63,838 bases of DNA. Source: Streptomyces sp. sk2.1. Its GTDB lineage: Bacteria; Actinomycetota; Actinomycetes; Streptomycetales; Streptomycetaceae. The notes under the pieces are model-generated. The model made no database searches and was not told the DNA's origin. It was given only the letters and a program-made list of their open reading frames with translations. The position numbers were made by a program, and so were the translations under genes. Numbering within the stretch: position 1 is the stretch's first letter; every line of letters begins with the position of its first letter. Location: NCBI RefSeq assembly GCF_008120935.1, contig NZ_RDBO01000020.1:762731-826568 (forward strand), given 5' to 3'. This document shows positions 57,664 through 63,838 of the stretch, piece by piece.

Positions 57664-58605
57664 TCAGTAGCGGTACTGCTGTTCGTCGTAGCCGCTGCCG
57701 TTGTTGTAGCCGTTCGGGGGGGCCACCTCGCACCCCAGGACGAACTCCACCCTCCGGGCCAGGCACCGCTCGTGCACCGCCTGGGCCAGGGCCCGGATGC
57801 CGCCGGAGACGTACCAGCTGCCGAACGTCTCCTCCATGTACGGCTGCTGGGCGTACGGGTCGGGGGCGTACTGCTGCTGTCCCCCGAAGCTGTCGTAGTC
57901 GTTGCCGTTGTTGTACCCGTCGTACGACGGGTACCCAGCGGGGCCCCCGGCGGTGCCGGTCCCGATGTACGGGTCGGAGTACGCGGCGTACTGCTGCTGC
58001 GTGCCGTAGTCGTACTGCCCGGCGAGGGGGTCCTGGGCGGCGTACGCGTCCTGGCCCGGTGCGCCGTACGCGGTGGTGGGCTCGGCGTAGGGGTCGTACG
58101 GGGCGTGCGGGGGCTGCTGCGGGAGGGAGGCGGACCGGCCGTCCTGGCCCGCCCGGTGACCGTCGGAGTAGACGCCGTACTGCCCGGTGTCGTCCGGCAT
58201 GGGCTCCGGCTCGTAGACCGCGGGGGCCTCGGCGGGCGGCGGCGGGGTCCGTCCGTCGTGCTCCAGCTCCAGGTCCGAGACCTGGAGCGTGGGTCCGCGG
58301 CCCTGCCGCCCGTCCCCGTTCCCGCCCCGGCGGCGCCGGCTCACACCGGGGTTGCCCCCTATGGCCCAGCCGGTGGAGAAGCCCCGTCGGAAGGAGAGCG
58401 TGACCTGGGTCTGCCCGGTCGCGAAGGCGATCGTGCCGAGGACGATGACGAGCACGGACGGGATGAGCACCCCGACGACCACGCAGGCGAAGCCCGCGAA
58501 GGCCAGCAGTCTCCAGCGAAGGCGCGCCTTGTACTGCAGGAGCACTTCACCGAGCAGCCACAGCGCGACGATTCCGAACGCGATGTAGAGGACCGTCCAG
58601 CCCAT
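57664..58605 (-). CDS. Tyr/Gln-rich membrane protein carrying an inserted 41-residue CrtI-like segment
   Basis: A 313-aa protein from the ATG at 58605. Two N-terminal membrane spans occur (WTVLYIAFGIVALWLLGEVL and LLAFAGFACVVVGVLIPSVL, then VLVIVLGTIAFATG), followed by a basic stretch and a long low-complexity region rich in Tyr, Gln, Pro and Gly (GQYDYGTQQQYAAYSDPY). Residues about 255–295 (YMEETFGSWYVSGGIR to FVLGCEVA) are identical to part of the adjacent FAD enzyme and out of character for this protein. Then the native end resumes (PPNGYNNGSGYDEQQYRY). The unmodified protein would be about 272 aa. The native function is unknown, although such proteins are common in streptomycetes. Confidence 0.85.
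   Translation of the reverse strand: MGWTVLYIAFGIVALWLLGEVLLQYKARLRWRLLAFAGFACVVVGVLIPSVLVIVLGTIAFATGQTQVTLSFRRGFSTGWAIGGNPGVSRRRRGGNGDGRQGRGPTLQVSDLELEHDGRTPPPPAEAPAVYEPEPMPDDTGQYGVYSDGHRAGQDGRSASLPQQPPHAPYDPYAEPTTAYGAPGQDAYAAQDPLAGQYDYGTQQQYAAYSDPYIGTGTAGGPAGYPSYDGYNNGNDYDSFGGQQQYAPDPYAQQPYMEETFGSWYVSGGIRALAQAVHERCLARRVEFVLGCEVAPPNGYNNGSGYDEQQYRY
57720..57844 (-). repeat. 125-bp inverted duplication, inserted copy
   Basis: Exact reverse complement of 56720–56844, in frame in the minus-strand gene. The edges are short shared sequences (GCCGTAC at one end, GCCC at the other), consistent with microhomology joining. The spacer between copies is 875 bp. Confidence 0.97.
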
Positions 58606-58656
58606 GCCCGCCCCCTTCTGCGGCCACCCGCCCCGGGTAGCGGCGGGTACGGCCGG

Positions 58657-59574
58657 TCACGACTGCTTGTGCAGTCCGAGATTCTCGTAGATTTCGAGCG
58701 TCGCCGTCGAGTTGTTGAGCGTGATGAAGTGCAGTCCGGGCACACCCTCGGATCGCAGCCTCGCGCAGAACCGCGTTGCGAAGTCGATTCCAATGGAGCG
58801 TACAGCGGCGGGATCGTCCTTGGCCGCGAGGATCCGTTCTTTCAGGGACGCGGGGAAGGACGCGTTGCTGAGCTGCGCGAATCTGTCCAGTTGTTTGACG
58901 CTGGTCAGTGGCATGACCTCGGGAATGATCGGGGTTTCGCAACCCGCGGCGACCACTCGGTCACGCATCCGCAGATAATCCTCCGGATCGAAGAACATCT
59001 GGGTGATCGCGTAGTCGGCCCCGGCCCGGCACTTGTCCACGAAATGCCGGATGTCGGTGTCCCAGTCGGTCGAACGGGGGTGCATCTCGGGAAATGCCGC
59101 GACGCCGACGCAGAAATCGCCGGATTCCTTGATGAGCCGGACGAGGTCCGCCGCGTATCGCACGCCCTGGGGGTGCTTGACCCACTCGCCCATCGGGTCG
59201 CCCGGCGGGTCCCCGCGCACGGCGAGGATGTTCCGGATCCCGGCGTCCGCGTACTGCCCGATCATGTTGCGCAGCTCGGCGACGGAATGGTTGACCGCCG
59301 TGAGGTGGGCGACCGGGGTGAGGGTGGAGTCGGCCGCGATCTGCTGGGTGGCCCGCACCGTCCCGGCCCGGGTGGAACCGCCGGCCCCGTAGGTCACGGA
59401 GACGAAGCTCGGCCCCACCGCCTCGACCCGGCGCAGCGCGTTCCAGAGGTTCCGCTCGCCCCGCTCGGTCTTGGGGGCCCAGAACTCGAAGGAGTAGGAG
59501 GTCTTGCCGGTCGCGAGGAGCTCACGCACCGTGCGTGCGTGATCCGTCCTGGTGGATGGTGTGCCAAGGGCCAT
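58657..59574 (-). CDS. metF: 5,10-methylenetetrahydrofolate reductase
   Basis: A 305-aa TIM-barrel flavoenzyme that reduces methylene-THF to methyl-THF for methionine synthesis. Family blocks: [17 protein letters not shown] with the catalytic Glu, [37 protein letters not shown] and [14 protein letters not shown]. The ATG at 59574 is supported by the [20 protein letters not shown] start. No SAM-binding regulatory domain is present, as expected for bacterial MetF. It precedes the membrane-protein gene by 51 bp and may be cotranscribed with it. Confidence 0.95.
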   Translation of the reverse strand: MALGTPSTRTDHARTVRELLATGKTSYSFEFWAPKTERGERNLWNALRRVEAVGPSFVSVTYGAGGSTRAGTVRATQQIAADSTLTPVAHLTAVNHSVAELRNMIGQYADAGIRNILAVRGDPPGDPMGEWVKHPQGVRYAADLVRLIKESGDFCVGVAAFPEMHPRSTDWDTDIRHFVDKCRAGADYAITQMFFDPEDYLRMRDRVVAAGCETPIIPEVMPLTSVKQLDRFAQLSNASFPASLKERILAAKDDPAAVRSIGIDFATRFCARLRSEGVPGLHFITLNNSTATLEIYENLGLHKQS

Positions 59575-59794
59575 ACCGGCAGGTTAACCAGAGCATGACG
59601 ACCATAGGACCGGACCAGGGTGAATTGTCCGAATTGACGGGTTGTTTGTCCATCCTTCGGACACCCGGGCCGGATCACGCCCCTGAACGTCCGTGTCCGG
59701 TCCCGCTCCGAACGCCCGCTCCGGTCCCGGTCCGGGCATCCGGCCCGGTCACGGTCCCGGCAGCCCGTCCCCGGTCACGACCGTCCGGCCGGGA

Positions 59795-60448
59795 TCACAC
59801 TCCGGCGCGCGCCCTGATCCGGCGGGCCAGCTCGGCGGTGGCGGCGCCCGGGTCGGCGGCCTCGGTGATCGCCCGTACGACGACGACCCGGCGGGCCCCG
59901 GCGTCCAGCACCTCGTCGAGGTTGCCGGCGTCGATGCCGCCGATGGCGAACCAGGGGCGCGGCTGGTCGAGCGAGGCGGCGTACCGGACGAGGCCGAGGC
60001 CGGGGGCGTGCCGTCCGGGCTTGGTCGGGGTGGGCCAGCAGGGGCCGGTGCAGAAGTAGTCCACGCCGGGCTCGGCGACGGCCGCGTCGACCTCGGACCC
60101 GGCGTGCGTGGAGCGGCCGATCAGCACGTCGTCGCCGAGGACGGCGCGGGCCGCGGGCACCGGCAGGTCGCCCTGGCCGAGGTGCAGCACGTCGGAGCCG
60201 ATGGCGTGGGCGACATCGGCCCGGTCGTTCACCGCGAGGAGCTTGCCGTGGCGTCGGCACGCGTCGGCGAACACGGCGAGGTGGTCGAGCTCCTCGGCCG
60301 CCTCCATGCCCTTGTCGCGCAGCTGGACGATGTCCACCCCGGCGGCGAGCACGGCGTCGAGGAAGGCGGGGAGGTCGCCCTGGCGCCTGCGGGCGTCCGT
60401 GCACAGATAGAGCCGGGCCTCGGACAGCGTGGCGCGGAGCGTGGACAT
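59795..60448 (-). CDS. thiE: thiamine-phosphate synthase
   Basis: A 217-aa TIM-barrel enzyme joining HMP-diphosphate and thiazole phosphate to give thiamine phosphate. Motifs: [65 protein letters not shown] and the phosphate-binding [18 protein letters not shown]. It is divergent in location from thiO (62861), which carries the TPP riboswitch. No TPP riboswitch is visible upstream of thiE itself, so thiE expression may be independent. Confidence 0.95.
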   Translation of the reverse strand: MSTLRATLSEARLYLCTDARRRQGDLPAFLDAVLAAGVDIVQLRDKGMEAAEELDHLAVFADACRRHGKLLAVNDRADVAHAIGSDVLHLGQGDLPVPAARAVLGDDVLIGRSTHAGSEVDAAVAEPGVDYFCTGPCWPTPTKPGRHAPGLGLVRYAASLDQPRPWFAIGGIDAGNLDEVLDAGARRVVVVRAITEAADPGAATAELARRIRARAGV

Positions 60449-60496
60449 CGGTGCGGTTCCCCCTGGGAGAGCGGTGCGGAAGGCAGCCCGGGGCAG

Positions 60497-60528
60497 GGGC
60501 GGACGGCGCGGGGCCGCGCCGTCCGCCC
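60497..60528 (-). terminator. terminator downstream of the Rv2175c-like gene
   Basis: Perfect 14-bp arms GGGCGGACGGCGCG and CGCGCCGTCCGCCC with loop GGGC, 19 bp beyond the stop of the minus-strand gene. It lies just before thiE on the same strand, so thiE should have its own promoter in 60449–60496. Confidence 0.8.
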
Positions 60529-60547
60529 GCTCGCACCGGGCCTGTGG

Positions 60548-60913
60548 TCAGACGGCGAGCGCCTGGGCGCGGCGCTTCACCTCCGTGCCGCGATTCTCGC
60601 TCAGTGCCTGGGCGGGGGTGCCGGGCAGGGTCGGGTCGGGGGTGAAGAGCCACTCCAGCATCTCTTCGTCGGTGTAGCCGTCGTCCTTCAGGAGCGTCAG
60701 GGTGCCGGAGAGGCCCTTGACCACCCTGGTGCCGTCGATGAAGGCGGCCGGCACCTGGAGCGCCCGGTTCTCACCACGGCGTACGGCGATCAGCTGGCCC
60801 TCCTTGACCAGCTGCCGCACACGCGTCACCTCGACATCGAGCATTTCCGCGATGTCGGGGAGGTGGAGCCAGGCAGGGACGAGAGCATCGATCTTTGCGT
60901 CAATCTCGGTCAC
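60548..60913 (-). CDS. Rv2175c-family winged-helix DNA-binding protein
   Basis: A 121-aa protein from the GTG at 60913, with conserved start VTEIDAKIDALVPAWLHLPDIAEML. The helix-turn-helix continues with DVEVTRVRQLVKEGQLIAVRRGENRALQVPAAF, and a C-terminal helical block has LTLLKDDGYTDEEMLEWLF. In Mycobacterium tuberculosis the homologue is a substrate of the kinase PknL, whose gene is adjacent. I see no Ser/Thr kinase gene in this window. The DNA target is unknown. Confidence 0.88.
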   Translation of the reverse strand: MTEIDAKIDALVPAWLHLPDIAEMLDVEVTRVRQLVKEGQLIAVRRGENRALQVPAAFIDGTRVVKGLSGTLTLLKDDGYTDEEMLEWLFTPDPTLPGTPAQALSENRGTEVKRRAQALAV

Positions 60914-61069
60914 GAGGACAAGCCTGCCATCCCGCACTGACAGCCGATACCCGGACTCGGCCCTTCAGGGCGTCCCGAACCGCTCCCCCGGCCCCTCGGC
61001 GGCCCCTGTTCGGCCCCGTCGGCCTCGTTCCCCCACCGCGAATACCGAGGACGGCCGCCCGGCGGGTCC

Positions 61070-62326
61070 TCAGCCGCGGACCGCCGCCTTCAGCGGTACG
61101 GCGGGGTCGGCGGCCCGTTCCGGATCGAGCGGCGCCCCCGCCTCGATGAGCTTGCGCCCCTGTGCCAGGTCGCGCGGGCGGCCGACGGCGAGGACCGCGA
61201 CCAGGACGCCGTCGCGCAGCCAGCACACCGACCAGGCGGGGTCCGCCGGATCGCCGCGCCACAGCAGGGTGTCGGCGTCGCCGTGGTGGCCCGCGTACTG
61301 CACGAACCGGTCGAACTGCTCGGACCAGAAGTACGGCACGGGGTCGTACGCCAGCGGCTCGAAGGCGCCGTCGGCCGCCGTGCCGATGATGTTGGCGGCG
61401 GCGGTGCGCGGGCCCTGGAGGGCGTTGTCCCAGTGGTGGACGAGCAGGCGTTCGCCGTACCGGGCGGAGGGGAACGAGGCGCAGTCGCCGACCGCGTACA
61501 CATCGGGCGCCGAGGTGCGCAGCGCCCCGTCGGCGGTCACCGATCCGTCGGGGCCGAGCTCGATGCCGGAGCCGGCCAGCCAGCCGGTGGCGGGCCGTGC
61601 GCCGATCCCGACGACGACCGCCCCGGCCGGGAGCGCGCGGCCGTCCGCGAGGACCACCCGGCCCGGTTCGATGTGGTCGACCCGGGCCCCGGTGAGGAGT
61701 TCGGCGCCGATCCCGGCGTACCAGTCGGCCATCGGGGCGGCGACCTCGGCGGGCATCGCGCCCGCGAGGGGCCGGTCGGCGGCCTCGACGACGGTGACCC
61801 CGCAGCCCGCGGCGCGGGCCGCGGTGGCGAACTCGGCGCCGATCCAGCCCGCGCCGACGACCACGACGTCGTGCCGCCCGTCGAGGACCGGGCGCAGCCG
61901 GGCCGCGTCGTCGAGGGTGCGCAGCAGGTGGACGCCGGGAACGCCCTCGGTGCCGGGCAGCACGACCGGTTCGGCGCCGGTCGCGATCACCAGGACGTCG
62001 TAGCCGACGGGGCCCGCGGGGGTGTCCAGTTCGTGTGCGTCCGGTCGTACGCCGGTGACCTCGACGCCCAGCCGCAGTTCGATGTCCAGCGCCTCGAAGT
62101 CGACCTCGAAGGCGGAGTCCTCGGCCTTGCCGAGCAGCACCGCCTTGGACAACGGGGGCCGGTCGTAGGGCTGATGGGGTTCGGCTCCGATCAGGGTGAC
62201 GGGACCGGCGAAGCCCTGTTCCCGCAGGGCCACCGCGGTCTGCACGCCCGCCATGCCCGCGCCCACGACGACGACGCGGCGCCCCGGCCGCCGGTCCGGC
62301 TGCTCTGACTGCTGCTGATCGCTCAC
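61070..62326 (-). CDS. FAD/NAD(P)-dependent ferredoxin-reductase-like protein
   Basis: A 418-aa pyridine-nucleotide-disulfide-oxidoreductase-fold protein from the GTG at 62326. The FAD motif is VVVVGAGMAGVQTAVAL and the NAD(P) motif is VVVVGAGWIGAEFATAA. Other blocks are PYDRPPLSK, VIATGAEP and the FAD-contact VYAVGDCASF. The layout is that of rubredoxin/ferredoxin reductases (BenA/CamA-like), with a reductase C-terminal domain (FWSEQFDRFVQYAG). No redox-active disulfide is present. Its electron partner is not encoded nearby. It starts 28 bp downstream of a small hypothetical gene. Confidence 0.9.
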   Translation of the reverse strand: MSDQQQSEQPDRRPGRRVVVVGAGMAGVQTAVALREQGFAGPVTLIGAEPHQPYDRPPLSKAVLLGKAEDSAFEVDFEALDIELRLGVEVTGVRPDAHELDTPAGPVGYDVLVIATGAEPVVLPGTEGVPGVHLLRTLDDAARLRPVLDGRHDVVVVGAGWIGAEFATAARAAGCGVTVVEAADRPLAGAMPAEVAAPMADWYAGIGAELLTGARVDHIEPGRVVLADGRALPAGAVVVGIGARPATGWLAGSGIELGPDGSVTADGALRTSAPDVYAVGDCASFPSARYGERLLVHHWDNALQGPRTAAANIIGTAADGAFEPLAYDPVPYFWSEQFDRFVQYAGHHGDADTLLWRGDPADPAWSVCWLRDGVLVAVLAVGRPRDLAQGRKLIEAGAPLDPERAADPAVPLKAAVRG

Positions 62327-62354
62327 CCGTACACCATAAGCACCTGATATTTCG

Positions 62355-62699
62355 TCAGGAAGAGGGGATCTCCTCGACCGTGCTCGTCCCGCGGCCCTCC
62401 TGCGACTCCCACTCCCACCGCTCCTCCAGCCGGACCCGGCCGTCCGCGAGGTCCACGACGGTGGAGACGCAGTGGCCGCCGGAGGTCGTCCCGTCCCGCT
62501 TCAGCTGGACGTACCTGAAGTCGAGGGTGTCGCCGTCCCGGGTGCCGACGAGGTGGCCGCGGACCACGTCGCCGCCCGCGTAGTCGGCCCAGATCCGGCC
62601 GTCCCGCTCGTGGTACGTGAAGCGGGTGCGGGTGCCGACCTGGCCCGGGGCCTGGTCGGCGACCGGGGCGAGGACGAGTCCGTCGAGCGAACGGGCCAC
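62355..62699 (-). CDS. conserved hypothetical, 114 aa
   Basis: GTG start at 62699 with AAGGGAG upstream. The product is soluble and beta-rich (RTRFTYHERDGRIWADYAGG, LDFRYVQLKRDGTTSGGHC, RVRLEERWEWESQEGRGTSTV), suggesting a small barrel or lipocalin-like fold. I recognise no named domain, although similar proteins occur in streptomycetes. It is divergent from the TPP riboswitch/thiO and upstream of the reductase gene, with which it may be cotranscribed. Confidence 0.7.
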   Translation of the reverse strand: MARSLDGLVLAPVADQAPGQVGTRTRFTYHERDGRIWADYAGGDVVRGHLVGTRDGDTLDFRYVQLKRDGTTSGGHCVSTVVDLADGRVRLEERWEWESQEGRGTSTVEEIPSS

Positions 62700-62757
62700 G
62701 GTGACTGCTCCCTTACTGGGCCGGGACGGCGGGGTTTAGGGTGGCCAACGTAAGACA

Positions 62758-62855
62758 CTCGCGGGAGCCCGGACGCACCGGGCTGAGAGGGAGGCTGGGC
62801 GGCCTCCGACCGTACGAACCTGATCCGGGTCATGCCGGCGAAGGGAGGGGCTGGA
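62758..62855 (+). promoter_or_regulatory. TPP riboswitch (THI element)
   Basis: Diagnostic THI-box sequences: CTGAGAGGG at 62783–62791 and CCTGATCCGGGTCATGCCG at about 62819–62837, followed by GCGAAGGGAG. The ribosome site GGAGGGG lies immediately downstream and only about 10 nt before the thiO ATG, so control is likely translational: bound thiamine diphosphate hides the ribosome site. Confidence 0.95.
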
Positions 62856-62860
62856 CGCCC

Positions 62861-63838
62861 ATGCGTTCTTCCGGAAACGGGAAGGGATCCGACGTCCTCG
62901 TCATCGGGGGCGGGATCATCGGTCTGGTGACCGCCTGGCGGGCCGCACAGCGCGGACTGCGCACCGCGGTCGCCGATCCCGAACCGGGCGGCGGGGCCGC
63001 CCGGGTGGCGGCCGGCATGCTGGCCGCCGTCACCGAGCTCCACTACGGCGAGGAGCTGTTGCTCGGTCTCAACGTCGCCTCGGCCGCCCGCTACCCGGCC
63101 TTCGTGGCCGAGCTGGAGGAGGCGAGCGGGCGGGAGACCGGCTTTCGCGCCTGCGGCACCCTGGCCGTCGCCCTGGACGCCGACGACCGCGCCCACCTGC
63201 GGGAGCTGCACGCCCTCCAGCAGCGGTCCGGGCTGGTGTCCCAGTGGCTCACCGGCCGCGAGTGCCGCCGGCTGGAGCCGATGCTGGCGCCGGGGGTCCG
63301 GGGCGGGCTGCGGGTCGACGGCGACCACCAGATCGATCCCCGCCGGCTGGCCGCCGCCCTGCTGACCGCCTGCGAGCGGGCCGGGGTGGCCTTCCACCGC
63401 GACCGGGCGGAGCGCCTGACGGTACGGGGCGGCCGGGCCGCCGGGGCGGTGCTCGGCGGGGGTACGGAACTGGCGGCCGACCAGGTCGTGCTCGCCGCGG
63501 GCAGCCTCAGCGGCCGGCTCCCGGGGCTGCCGGACGAGGTCGTGCCGCCGGTCCGGCCGGTCAAGGGGCAGGTGCTCCGGCTGACCGTGCCCGCCCCGTA
63601 CGCGCCCTTCCTCAGCCGGACGGTGCGGGCCGTGGTCCGGGGCAGCCACGTCTACCTGGTCCCGCGCGAGAACGGCGAGCTGGTCGTCGGCGCCACCAGC
63701 GAGGAGCTGGGCTGGGACACCACCGTCACCGCGGGCGGCGTCTACGAACTGCTGCGGGACGCCCACGAGCTGGTCCCCGGCATCACCGAGCTGCCGCTCA
63801 CCGAGGCCCTGGCCGGTCTGCGTCCCGCCTCCCCCGAC
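62861..63838 (+). CDS. thiO: glycine oxidase ThiO (truncated by window end)
   Basis: Start ATG at 62861 after the TPP riboswitch; 326 codons are visible and the frame is still open. It is an FAD-dependent D-amino-acid/glycine oxidase of the DAO family. The N-terminal dinucleotide motif is VLVIGGGIIGLVTAWRA, followed by VAAGMLAAVTE, GGLRVDGDHQIDPRRL, VLAAGSLSGRL and GSHVYLVPRENGELVVGAT. It oxidises glycine to dehydroglycine for thiazole formation. Other thiamine genes (thiS, thiG) often follow in actinobacteria but lie beyond the window. Confidence 0.94.
   Translation, partial: MRSSGNGKGSDVLVIGGGIIGLVTAWRAAQRGLRTAVADPEPGGGAARVAAGMLAAVTELHYGEELLLGLNVASAARYPAFVAELEEASGRETGFRACGTLAVALDADDRAHLRELHALQQRSGLVSQWLTGRECRRLEPMLAPGVRGGLRVDGDHQIDPRRLAAALLTACERAGVAFHRDRAERLTVRGGRAAGAVLGGGTELAADQVVLAAGSLSGRLPGLPDEVVPPVRPVKGQVLRLTVPAPYAPFLSRTVRAVVRGSHVYLVPRENGELVVGATSEELGWDTTVTAGGVYELLRDAHELVPGITELPLTEALAGLRPASPD

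Noticed and set aside
57640..57664. GGCTGC-type hexamer repeat near the end of the Tyr/Gln-rich gene
   Set aside because: Only about four short units in GC-rich intergenic sequence; probably slippage, with no evident function.

Overview
This window reads as a stretch of Streptomyces-type (high-GC actinobacterial) chromosome. The evidence is the very high GC content with strong third-position bias, frequent GTG starts, the linked order ileS–divIVA–ylmG–sepF–ylmE–pgeF–ftsZ–ftsQ–murG–ftsW–murD–mraY–murF–murE–ftsI–ftsL–rsmH, and many streptomycete conserved families (NYN protein, DUF2252, DUF3040, SAV_6107-like, Rv2175c-like). It is mostly core genome. I see no CRISPR array, insertion sequence, prophage, tRNA or rRNA.

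Layout. 1–4413 (mostly minus): a truncated NmrA-like fragment abutting a DUF2567 membrane protein, a two-gene ABC exporter and an NYN-domain protein. 4641–18006: a 59-aa hydrophilic protein, dnaE (minus), a DUF2252 kinase-like protein, a small secreted protein, a membrane protein plus DsbA-like thioredoxin pair, a Tat-exported PhoD phosphatase, a secreted M43 metalloprotease, a dienelactone-hydrolase-like protein and a CPA1 Na+/H+ antiporter. 18044–21024 (minus): GNAT acetyltransferase, rluD, lspA and a DksA/TraR-like protein with a histone-H1-like tail. 21310–24784: a translational T-box riboswitch and ileS. 24909–42636 (minus): the division and cell-wall (dcw) cluster from divIVA up to rsmH, with repeated 4-bp stop/start overlaps implying translational coupling. 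43014–48786 (plus): beta-carbonic anhydrase and a MoxR–DUF58–transglutaminase operon. 49100–51304 (minus): three small conserved genes. 51405–54997 (plus): a self-contained TetR-controlled operon (degenerate ABC ATPase, YhgE/Pip-type membrane protein, TetR) with a visible promoter and operator. 55428–62699: DUF4126, a CrtI-like FAD enzyme, a Tyr/Gln-rich membrane protein, metF, thiE, an Rv2175c-like DNA-binding protein, an NAD(P)H/FAD reductase and a small hypothetical. 62758–63838: a TPP riboswitch and the 5' part of thiO.

How the genes fit together. The dcw genes make lipid II (MurE, MurF, MraY, MurD, MurG), polymerise and cross-link it (FtsW, FtsI) and place the division and polar growth machinery (FtsZ, SepF, FtsQ, FtsL, DivIVA). 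thiE, thiO with its TPP riboswitch, and metF are cofactor and one-carbon genes. ileS is tuned by uncharged tRNA-Ile.

Most notable anomalies. (1) A perfect 125-bp segment of the CrtI-like gene (56720–56844) is present in inverted orientation inside the neighbouring gene (57720–57844), in frame, giving a chimeric protein. (2) At the ftsL–ftsI junction neither an ftsL stop nor an ftsI start can be found, which suggests a deletion or an assembly collapse in an extremely GC-rich stretch. (3) At the left edge two unrelated gene 3' ends are fused near position 180. (4) A perfect 21-bp inverted repeat lies inside the end of the membrane-protein gene at 11478–11548. Several of these look like inverted or junction rearrangements, so assembly error and real template switching should both be considered.
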